NCBI RefSeq assembly: GCF_023016065.1
Contig: NZ_JALKAQ010000014.1
Location: 1-64,000 of the forward strand
Direction: 5' to 3'
Length of the DNA stretch: 64,000 nt
Source of the DNA: Marinobacter sp. S0848L
GTDB lineage: Bacteria; Pseudomonadota; Gammaproteobacteria; Pseudomonadales; Oleiphilaceae
Shown here: in pieces, positions 55,822 to 64,000 of the stretch
How positions within the stretch are numbered: the stretch's first letter is position 1
Layout: each line of letters begins with the position of its first letter
Made by a program: the position numbers and the translations under genes
The notes under the pieces: model-generated
What the model saw: only the letters and a program-made list of their open reading frames with translations
Told to the model about the DNA's origin: nothing
The model's database searches: none

Positions 55822-55855
55822 TCGCTTGCTCAACGCATCAGTACTGTAGTCCAAA

Positions 55856-55877
55856 AATAAATGAACATTCACTTATT
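55856..55877. promoter_or_regulatory. TetR-type operator palindrome
   Basis: AATAAATGAACATTCACTTATT is symmetric at 18 of 22 positions around TGAACATTCA, the kind of site bound by TetR/AcrR repressors. It is 35 bases upstream of the chosen tetR start. Confidence 0.6.
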
Positions 55878-56023
55878 TTCAAACCAAAGTTTTGGAGGAA
55901 CTTTTCTACGGTCAGCATTACGATGCCGGAAAGATCTAGTGCTAGTATGAGCAACCTGCGATCAAACGCGGTCTTTCATTCCCTGATACTATCGGTCGCC
56001 ACGGTCTCGCGAAAAGGCTCTCA

Positions 56024-57295
56024 ATGCAGACAGCAACAACCAGCAAAGCGCAAGACTCCCTGATTAGTCCCGTCCTTATTGCCGGCTGTATCATTATTCT
56101 GGTGAGCTTTGCGGTAAGGGCTTCCTTTGGTCTCTTTCAGTTACCCATCGCTCTAGAGTTTGCCTGGCCACGGGAATCTTTTTCTCTGGCGATTGCTATC
56201 CAGAACCTGTTCTGGGGTATCGGGCAACCCATTTTTGGCGCACTGGCAGAGCGATTTGGCGACAGAAAGGCGATCTTTGCCGGGGGACTCGTTTATGCGC
56301 TGGGGCTGGTACTGTCCGCATTCGCAGTCACGCCGGGACAGCATCAACTTCTCGAAGTGCTTGTAGGTTTTGGGATTGCCGGAACGGGGTTCGGTGTCAT
56401 TCTCGCGGTGGTTGGTCGTGCGGCGCCTGAGAAACACCGGTCGATGGCGCTGGGGATTGCCACCGCGGCAGGTTCTGCTGGCCAGATCGTAGGGCCACCC
56501 GTTGCACAGATGTTGCTCAGCAAGATGCCATGGCAATCGGTGTTTATGGTGTTTGCCGGCATCATTCTGGTGTCTATGTTCGCGCTTCAAATGATGCGTG
56601 CGCCCGAGCGAATCCAGACTACAGCCAGTGATGAGTCCATGGGCCTTGTGCTCAAGCGGGCCCTGAAAGACCCCACTTTCTGGTTCATCTTTATCGGCTT
56701 TTTTTCCTGCGGCTATCAGCTTGCTTTCATCACCGCCCATTTCCCGGCGTTTATTACCGAGATGTGCGGCCCTATCTCACCAGATAGCCTGTTGTACGTA
56801 CTCGGAGTGACTTCTGCGTCCGGGCTTGGTGCCATCTCGATCGCTATCATCGGCTTTTTCAATATCGGGGGCACATTGTTGGCAGGTTGGCTTGGGCATC
56901 GCTTTTCTCGAAAGTACCTGCTGGCCCTGATTTACCTGTTGCGTACGCTAGTGTCAGCCGCGTTCATTATCACGCCCATTACACCGGAGACAGTCGTTCT
57001 ATTCTCGGTTGCCATGGGCTCATTGTGGCTGGCGACCGTTCCGCTGACATCCGGCCTGGTGGCACATATCTACGGCTTGAAGTACATGGGCACGCTTTAC
57101 GGCCTGGTCTTTTTCTCCCATCAACTGGGTGGTTTTCTGGGTGTTTGGCTCGGAGGGTCCATGTACGACATCTATAACGACTACACCATCGTATGGTGGG
57201 TTGGCGTAGGTGTTGGCGCGATATCCGCCCTGATCCATCTCCCCGTGAAGGAATTTCCTTGGGCCCAAAGAGCGCAAATGGCGCAAGCTGCCTGA
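56024..57295 (+). CDS. MFS transporter (oxalate/formate antiporter-like branch)
   Basis: 423 aa, about twelve membrane segments. The loop between TM2 and TM3 reads GALAERFGDRKAIFAGG, the MFS signature motif. A second copy (GWLGHRFSRKYLLALIY) lies in the C-terminal half. Similarity in layout to the OFA and monocarboxylate branches suggests an organic acid, but the substrate is unknown. Divergent from the tetR gene; a shared promoter region of about 200 bases lies between them. Confidence 0.88.
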   Translation: MQTATTSKAQDSLISPVLIAGCIIILVSFAVRASFGLFQLPIALEFAWPRESFSLAIAIQNLFWGIGQPIFGALAERFGDRKAIFAGGLVYALGLVLSAFAVTPGQHQLLEVLVGFGIAGTGFGVILAVVGRAAPEKHRSMALGIATAAGSAGQIVGPPVAQMLLSKMPWQSVFMVFAGIILVSMFALQMMRAPERIQTTASDESMGLVLKRALKDPTFWFIFIGFFSCGYQLAFITAHFPAFITEMCGPISPDSLLYVLGVTSASGLGAISIAIIGFFNIGGTLLAGWLGHRFSRKYLLALIYLLRTLVSAAFIITPITPETVVLFSVAMGSLWLATVPLTSGLVAHIYGLKYMGTLYGLVFFSHQLGGFLGVWLGGSMYDIYNDYTIVWWVGVGVGAISALIHLPVKEFPWAQRAQMAQAA

Positions 57296-57486
57296 AGATC
57301 GTTATCTGGCAGAGACATTGCCTGACCTCATTGCATAAGGTTGCTGGCAAACTGTTGACGATATAGCCCTGGAGTTGTGCCCGAGCGAACGCGCGCATTG
57401 GAAAAGGAATATGGAAATCTCGATTCTTACCCTTGATGAGGATTTCAAATTGGGTGATACCGATGAGAGAACCGCGCTCTGGCGGC

Positions 57487-57635
57487 CGAGGCAACCTGAT
57501 AATCGACGGCAAACCGGTCGCAGGATTCAGTAACGCCGAGAAAGCCGCCGCCGGGCTTACCGGTGTGGTTCCGTATCTGCTTCGGGACGAACGCGTGAAA
57601 AGCGGAGCCGATGAACAGCCTGTCGCATCATTCAG
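57487..57635 (+). pseudogene. DJ-1/PfpI-family (type 1 glutamine amidotransferase) fragment
   Basis: About 49 codons encode a recognisable piece near the C-terminus of Hsp31/DJ-1-like proteins (NLIIDGKPVAGFSNAEKAAA, then GLTGVVPYLL). The N-terminal half with the nucleophile elbow Cys is absent and the end is degraded. The rest of the 433-base gap between the MFS gene and the reductase (57296-57728) holds no other gene I can recognise. Confidence 0.75.
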
Positions 57636-57728
57636 AATGATGATTGATATATCTCGTCCGAATTACTCCACCCGGCCAACGGGCGGATATACTACCAGCT
57701 CTTGTACACAAAATTTCCCGAGGATGCT

Positions 57729-58811
57729 ATGAACACACTTTTTACTCCCCTGAAAATGGGCGCCAGTGAATTGGCCAATCGGGTCTTCATGGCCCCCCTC
57801 ACCCGCGTCCGTGCCGACGCTGATCACGTTCCCACGGATATGATGGTTGAGTATTACGCCCAGCGTGCCTCTGCCGGCCTGATCATCACTGAAGCGACCA
57901 TGGCTATTGAAGGCAATTCGGCCTTCTGGCGCGAGCCCGGTATCTATTCCGAGGCGCAAGTTGAAGGCTGGAAGAAAGTCACTGATGCGGTACACGCCAA
58001 AGGTGGCAAGATTTATCTGCAAATCTTTCACGGTGGCCGCGCCTGCCACCCGGTGTTAAACAACGGCAAGGATCCGGTAGCGCCCAGCGCCATTGCCATC
58101 ACCAGCGATGAAGTGCACACACCGGAAGGTAAGAAGTCCTACACGGTTCCCCGCGCACTGGCCGACAGCGAAATCCCGGCCATCATCGACGGTTTCCGCA
58201 CCGCCGCCGAGAATGCCAAGCGCGCCGGCTTTGACGGTGTTGAGGTTCATGGCGCCAACGGCTATCTGCTGGACCAGTTCCTGCGTGATAGCTCCAATCA
58301 TCGAGAAGGCCCCTACGGTGGCCCGATCGAAAATCGCGCCCGACTTCTGCTGGAGGTGATTGAAGCCGTATCCGGAGTGTTCGGTTCCGAGAACGTCGGT
58401 GTTCGACTGAGCCCCCTCAACAGCTTTCAGAGCATGAAGGACAGTGATCCGGTCGGTCTGGTTACCTGGCTCGCCAAGCGCCTGAATGACTACGGCTTGG
58501 CCTTTGTTCATTTGATGCGCAGTGACTTTTTCGGGGAACAGCAAGCGGACGTCATTACTCCGGTCCGCGAACACTTCAAGGGCAAGTTGATCCTCAACAT
58601 GGGCTACACCGGTGAAGAAGCAGAACAGGCCATCGAATCCGGACTGGCCGACGCTGTCGCCTTTGGCGTGCCCTTCATTGCCAACCCGGACCTCCCGGAG
58701 CGCCTGAAGCTTGGCGCCGAGCTCAATGAAGCAGATCCGGCGACTTTTTACTCCCAGGGTGCGGAAGGGTATATTGACTACCCTTACCTTGAAGAATTAG
58801 CTGAAGCATAA
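57729..58811 (+). CDS. Old Yellow Enzyme-family alkene reductase
   Basis: 360 aa from the ATG at 57729 with GAGG seven bases upstream. FMN TIM barrel: N-terminal FTPLKMGASELANRVFMAPLTR, substrate-binding H-x-x-N pair in VEVHGANGYLLDQF, and the RDSSNHREGPYGGPIENR family loop. It reduces activated C=C bonds, nitro esters or quinones with NADPH (NemA/XenA-like). Ends with its own terminator. Confidence 0.93.
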   Translation: MNTLFTPLKMGASELANRVFMAPLTRVRADADHVPTDMMVEYYAQRASAGLIITEATMAIEGNSAFWREPGIYSEAQVEGWKKVTDAVHAKGGKIYLQIFHGGRACHPVLNNGKDPVAPSAIAITSDEVHTPEGKKSYTVPRALADSEIPAIIDGFRTAAENAKRAGFDGVEVHGANGYLLDQFLRDSSNHREGPYGGPIENRARLLLEVIEAVSGVFGSENVGVRLSPLNSFQSMKDSDPVGLVTWLAKRLNDYGLAFVHLMRSDFFGEQQADVITPVREHFKGKLILNMGYTGEEAEQAIESGLADAVAFGVPFIANPDLPERLKLGAELNEADPATFYSQGAEGYIDYPYLEELAEA

Positions 58812-58819
58812 CGTCGAGA

Positions 58820-58841
58820 GGGGGCTCTTAGCCCCCTTTTT
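58820..58841 (+). terminator. Terminator of the alkene reductase gene
   Basis: GGGGGCT-CTT-AGCCCCC stem (58820-58826 with 58830-58836) followed by TTTTT, nine bases after the stop. Confidence 0.93.
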
Positions 58842-58948
58842 CGTTGCGCAGAACACATGACCTTTGATGGTTGCCGCCGGCGCTTACCTGGCCAGCCGGC
58901 ACTAACACAGTTTTGATCTATACCTGCACCGAACGACTCAGAAACTAG

Positions 58949-59068
58949 GTATTGGAGCTGCCAGCCAAGCTGAACCGTGAACACGGTTTAACCGTTGTTA
59001 TGTCGCTAAACGACTTAAATCAGGCCGCGCAATTTGCAGACCATATCGCGATCATGGCCAAGAGCGAA
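58949..59068 (+). pseudogene. FecE-type ABC transporter ATPase fragment
   Basis: Forty codons match the region just after Walker B of siderophore/cobalamin ABC ATPases ([20 protein letters not shown], then [16 protein letters not shown]). Walker A, signature and Walker B are all absent, and the H-loop histidine of the usual LHDLNQAA motif is Asn. Remaining parts of the 435-base gap (58812-59246) hold the terminator, this fragment and the nhaD leader. Confidence 0.78.
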
Positions 59069-59172
59069 TGGCCGGCCATTCTGCTCAGGTTATGCCGCTG
59101 CACTCAAAGTCCCGGAAACCGCCATAACATAAATCAAGTTTGACATACTTAAGAGATAGCTTGCTCACCATC

Positions 59173-59217
59173 AAAGGTATAAAATTTCGCCCGTTCGGGC
59201 TGTCGCAGGCCACCTTT
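59173..59217 (+). promoter_or_regulatory. Structured leader before nhaD
   Basis: AAAGGT (59173-59178) pairs with ACCTTT (59212-59217) and encloses a second hairpin GCCC-GTTC-GGGC (59189-59200). It ends 29 bases before the nhaD start. This may be an RNA control element, perhaps ion responsive, or a chance fold. Confidence 0.35.
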
Positions 59218-59246
59218 CGACAACTAGTATCAGGCGCCCTAGCCTT

Positions 59247-60500
59247 ATGACCGTTTTAGATATCACACTCATCACGCTTGCCATACTCGCGCTGCTTGGC
59301 GTTATCTTTGAAGAAATCATCCACATTAACAAGGCAAAAACGACCCTGTTTTTTGGAACCTTGAGCTGGATGCTGCTGTTTTTGTTCAGTGGCAGCACAG
59401 ACGAAACCGCCGTTGTAAGTGCGGGTTTGTCGGAAAGTATTGCCGAGATTGCCGGGCTATGGCTGTTTCTGGTTGCGGCTATGACGTTTGTTGCTTACCT
59501 GAACAAAAAAGGCATGATCGAAAACATGATCTATTTGATCATGCCCCGGCACGTTACCGAACGCCGTTTGCTGTTTTTGACCGGCCTGTTCTGCTTTCTG
59601 TTTTCCTCTTTGGCAGACAATATTACTGCCACCCTGGTCTCGTGCTCGCTGATTCTTTCATTAAACCTAGAGCTTAAGAAGCGCCTGCAATTCGTTGTTT
59701 TAGTTGTTTTTTCGGTTAACTCAGGCGGGGTTTCGCTAATCACCGGCGATGTCACCACGTTAATGATATTCCTGGCCGAGAAAGTTGAGATTCTGACACT
59801 GCTTACACTGGCGATTCCAGCCTCTATCACGGTGTTCATACTGGCTGTGCTGCTGTCCCGCGGTCTGGATGGCACGGTAGAGTTGAAAGGAAGCACCACT
59901 GACGTTCGAACCGTAGACGCGGTGATTGCCGGGCTTTTCTTGGTCACCATTATCGGGACAATCACCGTAAATGCGCTGTTCAGCGTACCTCCGGTACTCA
60001 CCTTTTTGTTCGGTCTTTCGATCATGTTCCTGGTATCCCGCTTCATGAGCGACGACAACGATCTGGACCCGATCCTTGAATACATTCGAGTCATCGAATT
60101 CGAAACCTTACTGTTCTTCCTCGGCATCTTGTTGCTGGTGGGTATGCTCAAGGAAATACACGCTCTGGATTCTTTGGTTGCCATATACGATGTGCTGCCG
60201 CCGATATACGCCAACTACCTGATGGGTATTTTCTCTGCGGTGATCGATAACGTACCGTTAACCGCTGCCTTGCTGAAAGCCGGCATCGATATGAGCCCGG
60301 CCGAGTGGATGGGGCTAACGTACGCGGTTGGTGTCGGTGGTTCACTGCTGGTGATTGGTTCTGCCGCCGGCATTGTCGCCATGAGCAAAATCGACGGTTT
60401 GACCTTTGGTTCGTACATGCGTTTTGTCGTACACCTGTTGCTGGCGTATTCGATGGGGTATGCGGGGGTACTGATTCTGGGGCGTTTTGTCTTGGCGTAA
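59247..60500 (+). CDS. nhaD: NhaD-type sodium/proton antiporter
   Basis: 417 aa, about eleven or twelve membrane segments. The NhaD/ion-transporter family motifs are SSLADNITATLVSCSLIL in the first half and SAVIDNVPLTAALLKA in the second, each placing Asp-Asn within the membrane. It expels Na+ (and Li+) in exchange for H+ at alkaline pH, as expected of a marine bacterium. Single gene with a possibly structured leader. Confidence 0.92.
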   Translation: MTVLDITLITLAILALLGVIFEEIIHINKAKTTLFFGTLSWMLLFLFSGSTDETAVVSAGLSESIAEIAGLWLFLVAAMTFVAYLNKKGMIENMIYLIMPRHVTERRLLFLTGLFCFLFSSLADNITATLVSCSLILSLNLELKKRLQFVVLVVFSVNSGGVSLITGDVTTLMIFLAEKVEILTLLTLAIPASITVFILAVLLSRGLDGTVELKGSTTDVRTVDAVIAGLFLVTIIGTITVNALFSVPPVLTFLFGLSIMFLVSRFMSDDNDLDPILEYIRVIEFETLLFFLGILLLVGMLKEIHALDSLVAIYDVLPPIYANYLMGIFSAVIDNVPLTAALLKAGIDMSPAEWMGLTYAVGVGGSLLVIGSAAGIVAMSKIDGLTFGSYMRFVVHLLLAYSMGYAGVLILGRFVLA

Positions 60501-60501
60501 C

Positions 60502-60536
60502 AAAAAATGCCCGTAGGCCGAGGCCATACGGGCATT
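60502..60536 (-). terminator. Terminator of the beta-barrel protein gene
   Basis: AATGCCCGTA (60506-60515) pairs with TACGGGCATT (60527-60536). On the minus strand it is followed by six T residues, 20 bases after the stop. It may also serve nhaD from the other side. Confidence 0.88.
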
Positions 60537-60555
60537 CAGGTTTAGGCGAGCTAGG

Positions 60556-61098
60556 TCAGAAGTTAAACTGAACCCCCAAGCCAATGCCGTCTACCGTTAC
60601 GTCGTCGTCATCGTAGTAGCGCATGTATTCGAGGTTGCCTGATACGTTTTGGGCCATGGCGAAGTTAATGCCGGCGCCGTAAGAGAAATCCGAACCATCG
60701 TCGGATTCGGTGCCCGCCTCAAGCTCTGCTCGGGTAAAACCAATCACCGCGTACGGCGTAACCGGGCTTTCGTTTACCATATTAAAGGTTGCGTAACCCC
60801 CGAAGAAATTATCAATCTCCACATCTACGCCATAAATGTCATCATCGGTAGCGCCAAAGCCAGCCCTTGCCTCCAGCCCGATATACTCGTTGGCCATTAC
60901 GCCAACCTTGCCAGAAATCGTTCCGACGTCTGCGTCTTTATTGATATTGTCGAAATCAACGTTCATGAAGGTGTAATTAAGGCCCGCATACAACCCGCCA
61001 ACTCCAGACTTATACATGTCTGCAGCTGATGCGGTACTAGCCATAGCTAAACCGGCGGTTGCAATCGACGCAATCAGCACGTTTTTTCTAATAGTCAT
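60556..61098 (-). CDS. Small outer-membrane beta-barrel protein
   Basis: 180 aa from the ATG at 61098 with GAGGAG upstream. Sec signal peptide ends ASTASA/ADMYK. Alternating hydrophobic strands with acidic loops rich in Asp (DDDVTV, TESDDGSDF) end in VQFNF, a C-terminal Phe that marks barrel insertion by BAM. It resembles the eight-stranded OmpA/OmpW-like porin family. Acidic composition suits a saline habitat. No partner genes. Confidence 0.87.
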   Translation of the reverse strand: MTIRKNVLIASIATAGLAMASTASAADMYKSGVGGLYAGLNYTFMNVDFDNINKDADVGTISGKVGVMANEYIGLEARAGFGATDDDIYGVDVEIDNFFGGYATFNMVNESPVTPYAVIGFTRAELEAGTESDDGSDFSYGAGINFAMAQNVSGNLEYMRYYDDDDVTVDGIGLGVQFNF

Positions 61099-61235
61099 CA
61101 GCGTTCTCCTCAGCATAATCAGAGTTGTTGTTGCTTCTTTTAACTTGGACGATCAACTCCGATAAGGCCATAGGGGAAAGCCAAATTTAATGTCTTTTAA
61201 TTTTCCGTTAATACTCTGCCGAAAGCGCTGTTTCC

Positions 61236-62756
61236 TTGCGGTTGCACGGCACGGGGGGTATCCTTCCGCATCTCACTGTTAGCTGTTTTGGGCGTCTCTT
61301 GAGAAACCTTAGTCCTGTCATTCTAATCGTTAGCATCATGTTTATACTTCTCAGTGTATTCATGACGTTACCGGTTGCTTTGCTGTTTTTTACACCCGAG
61401 GGTGCGCCCAATGCCACTGCGTTCGCAGAATCGGCAGTCCTGGTGTTTTTGCTTGGGGTGATCGGTGTGCTCTGTACCCGTCACCGCTCCAGAGACCTGA
61501 AGCCTCGTTACATGTTCGTGCTGACCGTCTCCAGCTGGTTTATTATTTCAGCGTTATCCGCAGTGCCTTTTTACTTCAGCGACAACGGGCTTTCCCTCGC
61601 CGATGCCTTTTTTGAAGGCACCTCCGGAATTACCACAACGGGTGCAACGGTAATAACCGGGCTCGACGATTTCGATAAAGATTTGCTGCTCTGGCGCTCA
61701 ATCCTTCAATGGCTGGGCGGCATTGGTATCATCGGCATGTTCGTTGCGGTGTTGCCATTCCTGCGTGTCGGCGGTATGCGCCTATTCGCAACCGAATCCT
61801 CCGAGTGGACAGACAAAGCACTTCCGCGCATGAAAACCCTGAGCCGGGGCCTGCTGATTGTCTACGTGGTGTTTACTGCGGTTGCTGTGCTCACCTATTG
61901 GGCATCGGGCATGTCGTTGTTTGATGCCTTTAACCACGGTTTAACCAGTATCGCGACCGGCGGGTTTTCAACCTCTGATTTTTCGATGGGCAAGTTCAAC
62001 GACCTGATTCTGGCGGAAGCCACTTTTTTTATGATCCTTGGCAGTCTGCCGTTCTTCCTGTTTGTTCGGGAAATGCATGGCCAGCACTTTGCCCTGTTCC
62101 GGGATCAGCAAGTGCGACTGTTCCTGACCATTTTGCTGACGATTCCTGCGCTATTAACACTCTACCGTTGGTGGGTAGCGGAGGATTATTTTGACCCGCT
62201 GCACAACTACATATCCGTGCTGTTTAACGTAACCTCGGTGATCAGTACTTCCGGTTATGCCTCAGAGGATTATTCCGCCTGGGGGCCATTGGCGTTCGTA
62301 CTGTTTTTCTTCCTGATGTTCGTAGGCGGGTGTTCCGGCTCAACCGCAGGCGGGATGAAAATCTTCCGATTCCAGCTGTCTTTGATGGTTCTTCGGGAAC
62401 AGCTGCTGAGGCTTTTGCATCCGCGCGCGGTGTTCACCCGAAACTACAACGGCAGATCCGTCAGTGACGAAATCATCTCGTCGATGATCGCCTATACCTT
62501 TATGTTCCTGCTCTGCTTGCTGCTAATCACCGTACTGCTGGCATCATTGCAATTGGATTTCATTACCTCGCTGTCTGGCGCTTTGACCTCGCTGACCAAC
62601 GTTGGCCCAGGCCTGGGCGACATCATCGGCCCTGCAGGAACGTTCGCGCCGCTACCAGACGCGGCAAAATGGATTCTGGCCGTAGGCATGCTGATGGGGC
62701 GGTTGGAAATTCTAAGTGTCGTGATTGTGTTATCACCTGGGTTCTGGCGCGGCTGA
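61236..62756 (+). CDS. trkH: Trk-type potassium uptake protein TrkH
   Basis: About 480-506 aa depending on the start: TTG at 61236 gives 506, TTG at 61299 gives 485, and neither has a strong ribosome site. Four M1-P-M2 repeats are visible, each pore loop with the selectivity glycine: SGITTTGATV, TSIATGGFST, TSVISTSGYAS and TSLTNVGPGLG. It takes up K+ together with the cytoplasmic TrkA, which is not in the window. Converges on the acyltransferase gene with 22 bases between. Confidence 0.92.
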   Translation: MRLHGTGGILPHLTVSCFGRLLRNLSPVILIVSIMFILLSVFMTLPVALLFFTPEGAPNATAFAESAVLVFLLGVIGVLCTRHRSRDLKPRYMFVLTVSSWFIISALSAVPFYFSDNGLSLADAFFEGTSGITTTGATVITGLDDFDKDLLLWRSILQWLGGIGIIGMFVAVLPFLRVGGMRLFATESSEWTDKALPRMKTLSRGLLIVYVVFTAVAVLTYWASGMSLFDAFNHGLTSIATGGFSTSDFSMGKFNDLILAEATFFMILGSLPFFLFVREMHGQHFALFRDQQVRLFLTILLTIPALLTLYRWWVAEDYFDPLHNYISVLFNVTSVISTSGYASEDYSAWGPLAFVLFFFLMFVGGCSGSTAGGMKIFRFQLSLMVLREQLLRLLHPRAVFTRNYNGRSVSDEIISSMIAYTFMFLLCLLLITVLLASLQLDFITSLSGALTSLTNVGPGLGDIIGPAGTFAPLPDAAKWILAVGMLMGRLEILSVVIVLSPGFWRG

Positions 62757-62778
62757 TCGTACCGCGCCAGATACTTGC

Positions 62779-63984
62779 TCAATCAGATTCTGTTTCCATG
62801 CTTTCTGTATGCCGGCGCGCAGCCAAAGCGTTCATCACCGGATTGGCATACATATCCAGCAAATACTTCCGGCCGGCTTCATCGCACTCTTCCATGCGCT
62901 TATTTATTTCTGCTTTCGCTGCTTCTCGTTCTTCGTTCGAGTAGGTGCCTGCAGCAATGGTATCGATGCCCACGGTGTTTGCTGTTTCGGGCATTTCAAC
63001 CTGCAGGTTCCGCATTTCATACGCTGCAAGGTTGGATGCATGCAGGTGGTAGTTGGCGTGCATCACATGATCAATATGCGTTGCCAATTCTTTCGGTGTG
63101 TCCGGCGCTTGTGATATCGGTGCCCCGAAGTGCACGTGAACATGCCCTTTCGGCCCCGTCAGCCCTTTCATGATTTGCGCGGAATCTTCGCCTTCTGCTT
63201 TCTGATACTCACCGGTACGCTCACGAATTTCCAGCTCCCGGGCCTTGTCTACGTCACAGGGGTCGTATTCATAGGAGATAGACACAGGCACAATATGCAA
63301 TCGGCTAAGCGCCTCACCAAAACCCAGCCCTGACTTTTTCTTGCTCATGTAGAACATTTTGATAATAGCCGGGTCGGTCGCGTCGATTCCGTTTTTCGCA
63401 CGGCCCTCGCGCTGGGCAATCCACACGCTGTGATTGGTATCAATACTGTGGTTAATAAACCCGGAAAGGGTCAGGTAAGCATCACGCATCTCACGTGGGC
63501 TGGTGATGTTACGGCGCACCAGAAAGCTTTTGTTAAGCTTCATCATTTCGGCAAACACCCGGTTAGACAGCAGGTTGTCGCCGATAGCGATTCGGGTTGT
63601 CTGAAACCCGTTCTGGAACAGCAGGTAGTTAACGATCATCGGATCGCAAACGATGTCCCGATGGTTCGAGATAAACAGATGAGCATGGGTCTTGCTCAGG
63701 TTTTCAAGCCCGCTATGGGTCACCTTAGATGTGGTATTGCCCACCAGATCACCCACGTACCCCGATAAACTCATTTGCAGGTCGTCGATCGTATTGATGC
63801 CGCCAAAGTGACTCATTAACCAACGGCGTATAAAGAACCGCAATGGCGCGGGTGCCCAGGCAGCCAACCGTGGTGACCTGAAGCGGCCGATCATATTCAG
63901 GAATTCAGAATCATTAACCAGACGCTGAATAGTGGGAGCCGTTTCTTCGTCTGAATAGGGGCGAATTGAGTCAAATTCCTGCAT
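62779..63984 (-). CDS. Lysophospholipid / glycerol-phosphate acyltransferase family protein
   Basis: 401 aa. The PlsC-like core contains the catalytic His and Asp in SNHRDIVCDP, spaced His-x5-Asp here where classical enzymes have His-x4-Asp. Further motifs are SFLVRRN and WIAQREGRAKNG (the FPEGTRS-equivalent). No signal peptide or strong membrane anchor. It probably transfers an acyl chain to glycerol phosphate or a related acceptor at the membrane. The start is 16 bases from the window edge, so its promoter is outside. Confidence 0.82.
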   Translation of the reverse strand: MQEFDSIRPYSDEETAPTIQRLVNDSEFLNMIGRFRSPRLAAWAPAPLRFFIRRWLMSHFGGINTIDDLQMSLSGYVGDLVGNTTSKVTHSGLENLSKTHAHLFISNHRDIVCDPMIVNYLLFQNGFQTTRIAIGDNLLSNRVFAEMMKLNKSFLVRRNITSPREMRDAYLTLSGFINHSIDTNHSVWIAQREGRAKNGIDATDPAIIKMFYMSKKKSGLGFGEALSRLHIVPVSISYEYDPCDVDKARELEIRERTGEYQKAEGEDSAQIMKGLTGPKGHVHVHFGAPISQAPDTPKELATHIDHVMHANYHLHASNLAAYEMRNLQVEMPETANTVGIDTIAAGTYSNEEREAAKAEINKRMEECDEAGRKYLLDMYANPVMNALAARRHTESMETESD

Positions 63985-64000
63985 GCGGGCCCTGTTGTTG

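Overview
The window comes from a gammaproteobacterial chromosome, most likely a marine, halotolerant Marinobacter-like organism. This is a judgement from gene families and gene order, not a computed match. The pointers are a complete type II secretion operon, an NhaD-type sodium/proton antiporter, TrkH, a RIO-type kinase, a DUF3581 protein, an RsuA/RlmA pair, and a YqjG-type glutathionyl-hydroquinone reductase.

Layout. Bases 1-114 hold the 3' end of a 5S rRNA and its terminator, so an rRNA operon lies just upstream. Bases 0.25-4.4 kb (minus) encode a molybdenum hydroxylase of the isoquinoline 1-oxidoreductase type (Mo subunit, 2Fe-2S subunit, triheme cytochrome c). A LysR regulator sits between it and a divergent glutathionyl-hydroquinone reductase. 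Bases 7-14.1 kb are housekeeping: DUF4139 protein, diguanylate cyclase, RlmA, RsuA, DUF3581, RIO kinase, cold-shock protein. Bases 14.4-19.1 kb (minus) are a tight three-gene operon: alkyl-DHAP-synthase-like flavoprotein, GlpD, FGGY kinase. Bases 19.3-28.6 kb are the type II secretion locus: gspC plus a LapG-like protease on the minus strand, diverging from gspE-F-G-H-I-J-K-L-M. There is no gspD here.

Glutathione reductase follows, tail to tail with an unusual minus-strand operon (34.6-29.9 kb): TonB-dependent receptor, periplasmic ABC-type binding protein, and a membrane histidine kinase whose phospho-accepting histidine is glutamine. Bases 34.7-46.3 kb carry a J-domain-like membrane protein, a bile-acid/sodium symporter homologue, a Baeyer-Villiger-type monooxygenase, the sulfate importer sbp-cysTWA, FabH, an alcohol dehydrogenase, a lipoprotein and Mqo.

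From 46.3 to about 59.1 kb the window turns accessory and decayed. It holds a pirin gene and a SelO gene, each with a large internal deletion, on either side of a tyrosine recombinase. Fragments of a LysR regulator, a DJ-1/PfpI protein and an FecE-type ATPase lie among intact cargo: mntP with a yybP-ykoY manganese riboswitch, a TetR-controlled RND efflux pair, an MFS transporter and an Old Yellow Enzyme. The last 5 kb are ordinary again: NhaD, a small beta-barrel protein, TrkH and an acyltransferase.

The candidates most worth following as undescribed systems are the receptor/binding-protein/histidine-less-kinase operon, the ether-lipid-like AGPS-GlpD-kinase operon with its G10 tract and upstream tandem operator-like repeat, and the gspC-LapG pairing.
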